Below the pieces are notes generated by a model that ran no database searches, had not been told where the DNA came from, and was given only the letters and a program-made list of their open reading frames with translations. The position numbers and the translations under genes were made by a program. Of a stretch of DNA of 64,000 nt, positions 46,052 through 54,086 are shown one piece after another. Origin of the DNA: Megamonas hypermegale (GTDB taxonomy: Bacteria; Bacillota; Negativicutes; Selenomonadales; Selenomonadaceae); assembly GCA_002314325.1 (NCBI GenBank), contig DCFC01000035.1, forward strand, positions 178,606-242,605, given 5' to 3'. Each line of letters opens with the position of its first letter. Position 1 is the first letter of the stretch.

Positions 46052-46774
46052 TTAATAATGTCTGCTTACGGCTGTTTTTATGCCGCTTTTATCAAGTTCA
46101 GCCGCTATTTGCACAGCCGAGCGCAAATTTTTTTCATCATCCGCCTGATTTAAAATAACATAAAAATCTCTATGCTGCACATCTTTTTTTGCGCCCTGCT
46201 CACTTTGCAGTATCTTCACCATATCCTCCGCCGTCAATTTCTCGACCGGCTGTTTGTGCAGAAAATCCGCCATAATGTCGCTGCGCGATAAATCTTCGAT
46301 TTTTTGACCCAAAGCCATCATTCCGGCGAGATAAACAATTTTCGTCGTACACGGCAAATACACCGGCTCATAAGAGCGCGGCATTTTAAACAGTCTGCGC
46401 TGTGCTCCGTCTGCTTCTATCAATGTTATATCGCTCAGCAGTATTATCCTTTGCAGAAAATCCATCGCAAAACAGCCCATTTTTCTGCCCAAATCCGTGC
46501 CTGCTATCACCAGCCGTTTTGTTTGCAGCTGCTCTTTTATAAACGCCTCATCTTCAACGGTGATTGCTTCTTTTTCCCGCATCATCTTCGTTGTCGTCGT
46601 TACTAAAATTTTATAATCCGCAGTATCTTTCAGTTCCTGCGCCAGTGCAAAAATCGTCGTCGTCTTGCCGCCCGCTCCGGCAAACGAAATCACATCATTT
46701 TTTTTTACCTGCAAAAACTCTGTCAATCTGCTCCGTTTTAATTTATCATTAATATATTGATATAATTCATACAA
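46052..46774 (-). CDS. yqeC: Selenium cofactor biosynthesis protein YqeC
   Basis: A 240-residue P-loop-like protein: VISFAGAGGKTTTIFALAQEL near residue 28, LVTTTTKMM, and LIEADGAQRRLFKMP. YqeC belongs to the selenium-dependent molybdenum hydroxylase maturation set. Its stop codon (TAA, 46052-46054) sits in the target duplication of MITE copy E, so the insertion left the protein end intact. Divergent from mocA across 37 bp. Confidence 0.87.
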   Translation of the reverse strand: MYELYQYINDKLKRSRLTEFLQVKKNDVISFAGAGGKTTTIFALAQELKDTADYKILVTTTTKMMREKEAITVEDEAFIKEQLQTKRLVIAGTDLGRKMGCFAMDFLQRIILLSDITLIEADGAQRRLFKMPRSYEPVYLPCTTKIVYLAGMMALGQKIEDLSRSDIMADFLHKQPVEKLTAEDMVKILQSEQGAKKDVQHRDFYVILNQADDEKNLRSAVQIAAELDKSGIKTAVSRHY

Positions 46775-46811
46775 AAATCATTCTCCCCTTTATTTCACGA
46801 GGTTCACTACC

Positions 46812-47402
46812 ATGAAAACAGCGAAAACAATAAAAAAATCTCTCTGCGCAATTATCCTTGCCGCCGGCAGCAGTAGCCGCTTCGGGCAGAACAAACTGCT
46901 CTACCCGGTCGGCAATATTCCCATGTACGAACACACCGTAAAACTCATACAGAAATTACAGCTCGACTGCATTATTCTCATTACCAAATATCCGCAAATC
47001 ATACAAAAAATTGACCGAAACATTCTCGTCGTAGAAAACAACGAAACTAATCTCGGTCAATCCCATTCCATGCAGCTGGGCATTCGTGCCGCTTTAAAGC
47101 AAGGCCGTCATTTCGACGGCTATCTGTTCACCGTCTGCGACCAGCCTTATTTGACTTTTAAGAGCCTGCAAAAACTATGCGCTGCCTGGCAAAGCAAAGG
47201 CGGTATCTGCGCTCTGTCTTATAAACAAAAGCGCGGCAATCCCGTTATATTCGCGGCAAAGTATCTGCCGGAACTTTTGCAGATAACGGGCGACACAGGA
47301 GGACGCGCCGTCATCAAAAATCATGCGGACGATTTGACGCTCGTTGAAGTCGCAAACATTGCCGAACTTACCGACATTGATACGCCGGACAGTCTTAAAT
47401 GA
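46812..47402 (+). CDS. mocA: MocA/MobA-like nucleotidyltransferase for molybdenum cofactor
   Basis: A 196-residue NTP-transferase-like protein. LAAGSSSRFGQNKLLYPVG is the nucleotide-binding loop, and YLFTVCDQPYLTFKSL and GGICALSYKQKRGNPVIF are typical of MocA (CTP:molybdopterin cytidylyltransferase). In this setting it probably makes the dinucleotide cofactor of a hydroxylase. The genus of substrate (CTP or GTP) is inferred from family resemblance. It ends 1 bp before the convergent yedF stop, with no terminator between. Confidence 0.83.
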   Translation: MKTAKTIKKSLCAIILAAGSSSRFGQNKLLYPVGNIPMYEHTVKLIQKLQLDCIILITKYPQIIQKIDRNILVVENNETNLGQSHSMQLGIRAALKQGRHFDGYLFTVCDQPYLTFKSLQKLCAAWQSKGGICALSYKQKRGNPVIFAAKYLPELLQITGDTGGRAVIKNHADDLTLVEVANIAELTDIDTPDSLK

Positions 47403-47403
47403 A

Positions 47404-48015
47404 TTACGGCCGCAGAATTTTTTCCGCTTTCAGCTGTATTTGCACAATATCCGCCATACCGGCCGGTTTTCCCGTTGCCAATTTATCTTTTAGCCCGTAA
47501 TATTCCAGGCTCGTACTGCTGACGAATATCTCTGCACCGCCGTTTTGCAGCCGTTTCAAATCGGCCAGAACTTCCGAGCCTTTTGCTGCCAGTTTGACAC
47601 CGCTATTATATAAAACGATTTTCGTCGGCATCTCTTCCAGAGTTGCCAGCGTATAAATAAAACTCTTCATCAGAACGGCTCCCAGCTTTTCATCGCCGTT
47701 TCCCATCAAATTACTGTCTATGAGTACAATAAACGAATTTTTTAATTTCAGCGGTTCTGCCTTTTTTATCTCATCCTGCTGCGGCACGAAAAATGATTTT
47801 TTTACAAATAAAGATACGACATAATCTGTTCCCTGCTGAATTTTCTGCGACGGCAAATTCATTTCATCCGCCATCATCTCCAAATTCTGTGCCGACGTGA
47901 TATCATCCACCACGACATTCAGTTTATCATCAACGGACAGCGTCTTTAAAACATTCTGCGCTAGCACTAGCTGATTTACAGAAGTCTGTCCTCTTGCATC
48001 GATTGTTTTTTCCAT
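47404..48015 (-). CDS. yedF: YedF-like selenium metabolism protein lacking the TusA cysteine
   Basis: A 203-residue protein: an N-terminal TusA-like domain (IDARGQTSVNQLVLAQNVL) and a C-terminal DsrE-like domain (KNSFIVLIDSNLMGNGDEKL; GAVLMKSFIYTL). The family normally has a Cys-Pro pair (CPxP) after DARG; here it is TSVNQ, so the sulfur/selenium-carrying cysteine of that domain is absent. The DsrE-like half could still act. It belongs with yqeB and yqeC in the selenium-hydroxylase set. Confidence 0.82.
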   Translation of the reverse strand: MEKTIDARGQTSVNQLVLAQNVLKTLSVDDKLNVVVDDITSAQNLEMMADEMNLPSQKIQQGTDYVVSLFVKKSFFVPQQDEIKKAEPLKLKNSFIVLIDSNLMGNGDEKLGAVLMKSFIYTLATLEEMPTKIVLYNSGVKLAAKGSEVLADLKRLQNGGAEIFVSSTSLEYYGLKDKLATGKPAGMADIVQIQLKAEKILRP

Positions 48016-48035
48016 AAAATCACCTTTTTGTAAAA

Positions 48036-48068
48036 AAGCTCCTTTAATACTAAAGGAGCTTGATTTTT
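48036..48068 (-). terminator. Terminator of the NCS2 permease gene
   Basis: AAGCTCCTTTA / TAAAGGAGCTT, 4-nt loop, T6 on the minus strand. Confidence 0.87.
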
Positions 48069-49384
48069 TATTTTTTTATGTGTACAGTTCTTGCTTCATT
48101 TAAAATAGCATTTAAAATAATCGCTGTCAAACTGCCGATTGTTATGCCGCTGTGGAAAATAATGCTCCAGATACCGGTAAAATGCTTGAATATTTCCGGC
48201 ACGGCCATGGATAAAAGACCCATTGCCAGACTTATGCCGACAATCAGCAGATTGAAGTTTTTGTCGCCGTCATACTGTACGCGGGACAGTACGCGGATAC
48301 CATTTGCCGCAACCATACCGAACATCGCAATCCCTGCGCCGCCCAAAACAGGAGCAGGAATGCAGGCAATAACGGCCGCCATTTTCGGGAACAGACCGAG
48401 CAGAATTAAGATGACACCGGAACCTGCCACTACAAAACGGCTTTTTACATTGGTGAGCGTGATAAGACCGATATTCTGCGCAAATGCCGTATACGGGAAC
48501 GTATTTAAAAATCCGCCCAGCATAGTGGAAAAACCGTCGGCACGCAGACCGCGCGTAATCGTCTTTTCATCGGCAGGACGGCCGACAATAGCGCCGATAG
48601 CGATGATATCGCCCGTTGTTTCCGTCATAACGACGAGAATTACCAAAATCATAACGATAATAGCCGGAATATCAAACGTCGGCAGACCGAAATGAAGCGG
48701 CGTAACAAGTCCAACCCAGTCAGCTCTGCCGATAGCGCTGAAATCGGTGAAACCGAAGAACGATGCAACGACCGTACCGATGAGCAGTGCCAGCAATACA
48801 GAAATATTTTTCCAAAAACCTTTAAAGAAACGATAAAAAATAATTACAAGCAATAAAACGAAGGCGGATAAAGCCAAAGTGGAAAGACTGCCAAAATCTT
48901 CCGCCGCCGGATTTCCGCCGCCTGCCCATCTTACGGCAACCGGCAATAAGGATAAACCGATAATCGTAACGACAGAACCTGTTACGACCGGAGGGAAAAA
49001 TCTGACCAGCTTGCTGAAAAACGGCGAAGCTAAAAACATGAATATACCGCTGACTATAACAGCCCCGTATATCGCCGTCAGTCCGTCCGCCTGGCCAATC
49101 ATAATCATCGGCGACACAGCGGCAAAAGTAACCCCCTGAATGAGCGGCAGTTTGCTGCCTATCCTGCAAGGTCCCAATGTCTGGATTAACGTGGCAATAC
49201 CGGCTGTAAACAAGTCAGCATTGATTAAATAAATCAAGTCCTCTGTACTCAGTCCAATAGCAGAAGCTACAATCAGCGGCACGGCTACGGCACCGGCATA
49301 CATAGCTAATACGTGTTGAAGTCCATAGAGAAAAGTCTGTCCTAACGGTAATCTTTCATCAACCGGATGTACAGAATTATTCAT
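48068..49384 (-). CDS. NCS2-family nucleobase permease (xanthine/urate type)
   Basis: A 438-residue purine permease with about fourteen membrane segments. LPLIQGVTFAAVSPMIMIG, TGDIIAIGAIVGRPADEKTI and the Gln-containing signature FAQNIGLITLTNVKSR match xanthine/uric acid permeases (PbuX/XanQ type) more than uracil permeases. Sitting within the molybdenum-hydroxylase accessory genes, it could supply purine substrate to a xanthine dehydrogenase-like enzyme. That enzyme is not in the window. Confidence 0.87.
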   Translation of the reverse strand: MNNSVHPVDERLPLGQTFLYGLQHVLAMYAGAVAVPLIVASAIGLSTEDLIYLINADLFTAGIATLIQTLGPCRIGSKLPLIQGVTFAAVSPMIMIGQADGLTAIYGAVIVSGIFMFLASPFFSKLVRFFPPVVTGSVVTIIGLSLLPVAVRWAGGGNPAAEDFGSLSTLALSAFVLLLVIIFYRFFKGFWKNISVLLALLIGTVVASFFGFTDFSAIGRADWVGLVTPLHFGLPTFDIPAIIVMILVILVVMTETTGDIIAIGAIVGRPADEKTITRGLRADGFSTMLGGFLNTFPYTAFAQNIGLITLTNVKSRFVVAGSGVILILLGLFPKMAAVIACIPAPVLGGAGIAMFGMVAANGIRVLSRVQYDGDKNFNLLIVGISLAMGLLSMAVPEIFKHFTGIWSIIFHSGITIGSLTAIILNAILNEARTVHIKK

Positions 49385-49448
49385 TCCAAAAAACCTCCTA
49401 CTGTTTTTTATAAAAAATAATATTTATAATTAAGTGCAAAGCACCGAA

Positions 49449-50411
49449 TTATCCGCCTATTAAAGACATTGACTGTGTTTCCCGCTGCGCAAACGAAGCT
49501 TCAGTCAAATGGTGACTGCACGGTTTTTGGTAAACCGTTTCGCGTATCGCCTGCACGATTTGTTCATCACTGGCACCTTCACTCAGCAGTATTTTTAAAT
49601 CTCTGCCGCCTCTGTCATGCAGACATGGTTTCAGAAACCCCGCCGCCGTCAGCCTAATTCTATTGCATCTTGCACAGAATTTATGCGACAGAGCGGAAAT
49701 AAAGCCGATTGGCATCTGCGCTGCGGCAAATTTATAATAATGGGCCGGTGAACTATTTTCCGCCATTAGACTTTTTTCACCGAAAACCGCTGTTAACCTT
49801 TGTAAAACGGCAGCTTCCTCCAGTCCCTGATATTTCTGCGCCACATTTATCGGCATGAGCTCAATAAATCGCAGTAAAACACCCGCGCGCTGGGCAAAAT
49901 CCGCCAACGGAATTATTTCCTGCTCATTAATACCCCGCAGGATAACACTGTTTATTTTCAGTTTCATACCGGCTTTTCTCGCTTTATCCATGCCGCTCAA
50001 GACACGTCCAACATCACCGCCGCGCGTTATCCGCGCAAACAGCGCTTCATCCAGACAATCCAAACTGACGTTTATACTGTCAAGACCGGCTTTTTTCAGC
50101 TGCTCCGCTTTTTGTTCCAGCAAAATGCCGTTCGTCGTCAGAGCAATCTCATCCACCTGCGTTGATGTTTTTATCTTTCGTATTAAATCGGCTAAATTCG
50201 GATAAAGCAACGGCTCACCGCCTGTCAGCCGGATTTTTTTTATACCTAAAGTACAGATTAACTTTATTAAACGCCAAAATTCCGCCTGCGTCAATGATTT
50301 ATTTTTCCAGCCGCAGCCGTTTTCCGGCATGCAGTATATACAGCGCAGATTGCAATCAGGCGTAAGCGATACGCGCAAATATTCAATAGTACGATTAAAA
50401 CTGTCCCGCAT
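49449..50411 (-). CDS. moaA: GTP 3',8-cyclase MoaA
   Basis: A 320-residue radical SAM enzyme starting molybdopterin synthesis from GTP. N-terminal 4Fe-4S site CNLRCIYC, then IRLTGGEPLLYPNL, and a C-terminal second cluster CARCNRIRLTAAGFLKPC. The usual C-terminal GG motif is present (SLIGG). 25 bp after moeA. Confidence 0.95.
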   Translation of the reverse strand: MRDSFNRTIEYLRVSLTPDCNLRCIYCMPENGCGWKNKSLTQAEFWRLIKLICTLGIKKIRLTGGEPLLYPNLADLIRKIKTSTQVDEIALTTNGILLEQKAEQLKKAGLDSINVSLDCLDEALFARITRGGDVGRVLSGMDKARKAGMKLKINSVILRGINEQEIIPLADFAQRAGVLLRFIELMPINVAQKYQGLEEAAVLQRLTAVFGEKSLMAENSSPAHYYKFAAAQMPIGFISALSHKFCARCNRIRLTAAGFLKPCLHDRGGRDLKILLSEGASDEQIVQAIRETVYQKPCSHHLTEASFAQRETQSMSLIGG

Positions 50412-50436
50412 TAAAAATCCTCATTAAATTTATAAT

Positions 50437-51657
50437 TTATTCTAAAGGAATGTCCTTCCTGTTTACAATCAGTTCCGCCGTAAATTTCTGTCCTTTAACT
50501 ATACAGCAGCCTTTCGGCAGATATATAAAGCCGTTGTATTCATGCAGCAGTGTCGAACGGGTAACAGCTTTCGGATTGATATACAACGCATGATATTCTC
50601 CCGCCCGCTCAAAAATATGCACCTGCAAGCAGAAATCAGCATTACCCGGCGCCGTAAAATCAAAATCAGCTGTAACATTCACCGTATCCGTAACGCTTTC
50701 CGTCTGATTATAATATTCCTCCACAATCGACTTCAGATAAAAACGCATGGCTAGCTCCGCACCGTTCGGCGGACCGGCAATTCCCAATACGGGCTTATCA
50801 TTGAATACGGAAAAACTGGAATGCTTGCCCGGCCGGCAGCCCAGTTCATAAACGAGCACCTCGCCTTCCGTTTCCAGCAAATCGAGCGTAAAATCCTTCG
50901 TGCCTTTGGAAGAACCGGCATTGATTAAAATAATATCCGCTTCTTCGCTTGCCTTTATCAAAGCTTCCTTAATCGCTTTTTTATCATCCGGCACAATGGG
51001 ATATATCACCAAATCCGCCTGATACATCTCAGCAAAACCATGCAGCATCATGCTGTTGGACTCCACATTCTTATCTGCCGGATAATCATCACTTCGCCAC
51101 GAAACAAGCTCATCTCCCGTCGGCAAAAATATGATTTTCGGTCTGGCAATAACCTTGACAGCCTTCACTCCGCCCGAAGCAAGCAATCCCAGCAGCGGCG
51201 GCGTTATTACCTCGTTTTTATGTACCAGAACTTCATTTTCGCCAATCAGACTGCCTACCAGGTCGATAAGCTGCCCTTTTTTTGCCGGCTTTTGCAAAAT
51301 CTGCAGCTGTCCGTCCTGAAAACGCACATCCTCAATCAGAATAACTGTGTCGTAACCGGCAGGCACCACGCAGCCTGTATTGGCAAAAACATATTCTCGG
51401 CCTTCCATCCATGCCGTCGTATCTGGCATACCGCCTGCAAAATCGGCAAAACGCACGCCGATACCGTCCATTTTACTCACCGGCTGTTTCGGCAGTACCG
51501 TCTTTGCTTTTATATCCTCCGCTGCCACCTTTCCCGCCGCCTGGTACAAATCAACCATTTCATACCGTCGGGAAAAACTTATCTTACAGCGCAGAAAATT
51601 TTTCATATCATCACGCGACGGCATCGGACCCTTTTCAACATATTCACGATAACCCAT
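50437..51657 (-). CDS. MoeA-family molybdopterin molybdotransferase (divergent)
   Basis: A 406-residue MoeA-fold protein. PVSKMDGIGVRFADF, NTGCVVPAGYDTVILIED and FLPTGDELV are recognisable. The usual SGGVSVGDKD substrate loop reads NAGSSKGTKDF, and the end has an extra or diverged domain IV. It probably inserts molybdate or acts as a specialised paralogue for the selenium-dependent enzyme; a second, standard MoeA may exist elsewhere (inference). Confidence 0.83.
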   Translation of the reverse strand: MGYREYVEKGPMPSRDDMKNFLRCKISFSRRYEMVDLYQAAGKVAAEDIKAKTVLPKQPVSKMDGIGVRFADFAGGMPDTTAWMEGREYVFANTGCVVPAGYDTVILIEDVRFQDGQLQILQKPAKKGQLIDLVGSLIGENEVLVHKNEVITPPLLGLLASGGVKAVKVIARPKIIFLPTGDELVSWRSDDYPADKNVESNSMMLHGFAEMYQADLVIYPIVPDDKKAIKEALIKASEEADIILINAGSSKGTKDFTLDLLETEGEVLVYELGCRPGKHSSFSVFNDKPVLGIAGPPNGAELAMRFYLKSIVEEYYNQTESVTDTVNVTADFDFTAPGNADFCLQVHIFERAGEYHALYINPKAVTRSTLLHEYNGFIYLPKGCCIVKGQKFTAELIVNRKDIPLE

Positions 51658-51727
51658 AATCTCACCTCATCAAACTCATATTAAAATAGTACGGTACTTT
51701 CTTTCTTAAGTCAAAAAATATTGACCG

Positions 51728-52018
51728 TCATTTTATTTTTCCCGCAAAGAAATAGATAAGCACCGTCAGAATTATTCCCGCCAATCCATACAGCGGACCT
51801 TTTTCAACGAACGCATATATCGTCATCGCGATGCAGACTACCAAAGCGATGGCTATCTGCTTGGCATTCTCCTTGCGATAAGCGAACGTGCCGTAATCCA
51901 CTCCGGCTTCTTGCTGAAAACATTCCTGACAGATAATCCGCTTTTCTCCGTTCTGCGTCGTATTTACCAAAGCTTTCTTTTCATCTATTTTTTTATGACA
52001 AATGCTGCATTCTACCAT
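51728..52018 (-). CDS. Small membrane protein with N-terminal zinc ribbon
   Basis: A 96-residue protein. Two Cys pairs (CSICHKK and IICQECF) form a likely zinc ribbon in the first ~35 residues, followed by two membrane helices (AIALVVCIAMTIYAFV; LAGIILTVLIYFFAG). The start at 52018 follows AGAGGA; an in-frame ATG seven codons upstream lacks a site. No known function; a bacterial YIP1/DUF-like membrane anchor is one possibility. Monocistronic. Confidence 0.65.
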   Translation of the reverse strand: MVECSICHKKIDEKKALVNTTQNGEKRIICQECFQQEAGVDYGTFAYRKENAKQIAIALVVCIAMTIYAFVEKGPLYGLAGIILTVLIYFFAGKIK

Positions 52019-52165
52019 AACAATCCTCTTTCGTTTCATAAAATATTAAAACAAAAAAGACCTGCCAAAAAGCAGGTCTGTAATGCCAACTTCTATCTTT
52101 TTTTTATTCTATTCTCTCAGCCTTATTATACCTTATCTCAAATCCATAATACAATAAAAATATAT

Positions 52166-52495
52166 AAAAATGCTGATAGCACCTGTTTTGTAGAATTCAT
52201 GTTGCAGACATTATATGACATGCTGATACAAGTAAGTCAAAGCGACTATGATACCGACCATGTTAGCGACCAAGAAAACGACTATGTTAAACGCCTTTTA
52301 ACGATTTTAAATGACAAAGAACTTAGCATAACAGAAATAATGCTGCAGTTGGGATTAAAACATAAGCCTACATTTAGAAAAAATTATTTAAATCCGGCAT
52401 TGGAGAAAGGTTTAATTGAACGAACCATTCCAGACAAACCAAGAAGCAAAAATCAAAAATACAGAATAAAAAAATCTGAAAAAATCAGTAAGTAG
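52166..52495 (+). pseudogene. C-terminal remnant of a Fic-family protein gene
   Basis: In-frame sequence ADSTCFVEFMLQTLYDML followed by a C-terminal winged helix (ELSITEIMLQLGLKHKPTFR; LEKGLIERTIPDKPRSK) matches the end of Fic proteins that carry a DNA-binding tail. The Fic catalytic motif HPFxxGNGR and everything before are missing. An ATG at 52199 could start a 98-aa peptide, but no ribosome binding site is evident. It lies 88 bp from tRNA-Ser, a common integration edge. Confidence 0.65.
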
Positions 52496-52544
52496 AACCA
52501 AAATGGAACCAAAACACAAAATCCGGCTGAAAACAGCACTAAAA

Positions 52545-52576
52545 AAGGCTTTGCGAAAATCTCGCAAAGCCTTGAA
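52545..52576 (-). terminator. tRNA-Ser terminator
   Basis: AAGGCTTTGCGA / TCGCAAAGCCTT stem with T6 on the minus strand, just past the tRNA. Confidence 0.88.
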
Positions 52577-52583
52577 TTTTCTC

Positions 52584-52671
52584 TGGCAGAGAGGGTGGGA
52601 TTCGAACCCACGGTACCTTGCGGTACAATTGATTTCGAGTCAATCACCTTCGACCACTCGGACACCTCTCC
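52584..52671 (-). tRNA. tRNA-Ser (CGA)
   Basis: 88 nt with CCA, long variable arm (GTACCGCAAGGTAC), anticodon CGA in TTGACTCGAAATCAA, T-arm GTGGGTTCGAATCCCAC. Confidence 0.95.
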
Positions 52672-52729
52672 ATTGTTCTATTAGTAGAACACAAAAGATT
52701 ATATCATTGTTGGAAATAAAAAACAAGCT

Positions 52730-52927
52730 TTATTTCACTATACCGCGTACCATTTTTTCAAATTTAGCACGCGGCATCATCACAAAATGACCGCAACCAG
52801 TGCATTTTATGCCAAAATCCATACCAGTACGGATAATCGTCCATGTGTCGCTGCCGCATGGATGTTTCTTCTTCATGCGGACGATGTCATTAACATTGTA
52901 TTGCACTTTTTCCAAATACTGCACCAT
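52730..52927 (-). CDS. DUF951 family protein
   Basis: A 65-residue protein: VQYNVNDIVRMKKKHPCGS, then TGMDFGIKCTGCGHFVMMPR. This is the DUF951 pattern: a single Cys after KKHP and a C-x2-C pair, probably a small metal-binding fold. Widely conserved in Firmicutes with unknown role. 10 bp after the cation exporter gene, so co-transcribed. Confidence 0.88.
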   Translation of the reverse strand: MVQYLEKVQYNVNDIVRMKKKHPCGSDTWTIIRTGMDFGIKCTGCGHFVMMPRAKFEKMVRGIVK

Positions 52928-52937
52928 CCTTTTTGTA

Positions 52938-53846
52938 TTAATTCACTTCAGCGTAGTTTTTTTTTATAACTGCGCCGTTTTTATCGACCGGTTCCGGATG
53001 AATAGTAACATCGAATTTGCCCATCTTCTGTCTAATTTTATATTCTATGTCATCGCACGTTTCATGTACTTTATACAGCGGCATATCCTTTTCAAAAGTT
53101 ACATGCACATCAAGCAGTTTTTCCGAACCCGATTTGCGTGTGCGCAGATGATGATAGCCAATTAAATCCTTATGTTCCATGATTATCTCACCGATAATCT
53201 TTTCTTCTTCCGGTGATAAACTGCTGTCGGTAAGTTCTCTGGCGCTTTCCATTACCATTTTATAGCCGGCGCGGAAAATTATCAATGCCACTACAATGGC
53301 GATAACCGGGTCGAGCCATAAAAAGCCGAATACCTTCATACCTACAAGACCGAGCATTACGCCGACAGACGTCCATACATCGGACTGAAGATGCAGCCCG
53401 TCAGCCTCCAACGCCTGCGAATCCGTTTTTTTCGCTACAGCAATTAAGCGGCGCGAAACGAAAAAATTAACAATAATGGATATAATCATAATGTATATGC
53501 CGTACTGCAGAAATTCCGGGTCAAGCGGCGTATTGAATTTATGCACTGCTTCGTAAATGATAAACAGCGCCGTTCCTACAATCAGCAGAGCTTCCACCGC
53601 TGACGACAGATTTTCAAATTTGCCGTGACCATAATCGTGTTCACTATCCGGCGGCGCAACTGATTTTCGCACAGCCCAAAAAGCTATAAATGCAGCTATC
53701 AAATCGACTCCGGAGTGAATAGCTTCGGAAATCAGGCTCAATGCTCCCACATATAAGCCGACTGCCAATTTCAATATAACGAGCAGCGTATTGGAAACAA
53801 TAGACAGCCATGCCGTCTGTTTTTTCAACGCATCCATTTCCGTCAT
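52938..53846 (-). CDS. Cation diffusion facilitator family transporter
   Basis: A 302-residue CDF exporter with six membrane helices. Metal-site motifs HSGVD in helix 2 and HLQSD in helix 5; the loop PPDSEHDYGHGKFENLSS is the family signature. The C-terminal cytoplasmic domain (LLDVHVTFEKDMPLYKVHE) is intact. Exports Zn, Fe or Mn by proton antiport; FieF/MntE-like. The start at 53846 follows GGAGGTAATATA. A Fur-like site lies upstream. Confidence 0.9.
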   Translation of the reverse strand: MTEMDALKKQTAWLSIVSNTLLVILKLAVGLYVGALSLISEAIHSGVDLIAAFIAFWAVRKSVAPPDSEHDYGHGKFENLSSAVEALLIVGTALFIIYEAVHKFNTPLDPEFLQYGIYIMIISIIVNFFVSRRLIAVAKKTDSQALEADGLHLQSDVWTSVGVMLGLVGMKVFGFLWLDPVIAIVVALIIFRAGYKMVMESARELTDSSLSPEEEKIIGEIIMEHKDLIGYHHLRTRKSGSEKLLDVHVTFEKDMPLYKVHETCDDIEYKIRQKMGKFDVTIHPEPVDKNGAVIKKNYAEVN

Positions 53847-53872
53847 TATATTACCTCCAAAAATAAAATAAA

Positions 53873-53887
53873 TGTCAATAATTATCA
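53873..53887 (-). promoter_or_regulatory. Possible Fur-type box before the cation exporter
   Basis: TGATAATTATTGACA on the minus strand matches the 7-1-7 Fur core TGATAAT-N-ATTATCA in 13 of 15 positions; it includes a TTGACA. Confidence 0.4.
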
Positions 53888-54024
53888 TTTGAAAAACTGT
53901 TGCAATAGAAAAAATCTGCACAACTAATAGATAGCGTGCAGAAACTGTTTTCCAGATTTTCTCTATATTAACACATTCAATTTAAAGTGTAAAGCTGTAT
54001 GGATATTTTTGAACGCATTTTCTC

Positions 54025-54071
54025 TAGACAAAAATAAAATTAATGATAATATAGATATCAGTATCATTAAT
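54025..54071 (+). promoter_or_regulatory. manA promoter with perfect inverted repeat
   Basis: TAGACA (54025-54030), 16 bp, TAATAT (54047-54052). ATTAATGATA (54039-54048) and TATCATTAAT (54062-54071) form a 10-bp perfect inverted repeat across the -10 and start region, a likely operator. Confidence 0.5.
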
Positions 54072-54086
54072 GAAGGACGTGAATAA

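Noticed and set aside
49385-49448. Purine riboswitch before the NCS2 permease
   Set aside because: Only 64 bp separate it from moaA and no aptamer core is visible.
52453-52665. Reading frame starting MSEWSKVIDSKSIVPQG
   Set aside because: Conceptual translation of tRNA-Ser and its terminator, a common false gene.
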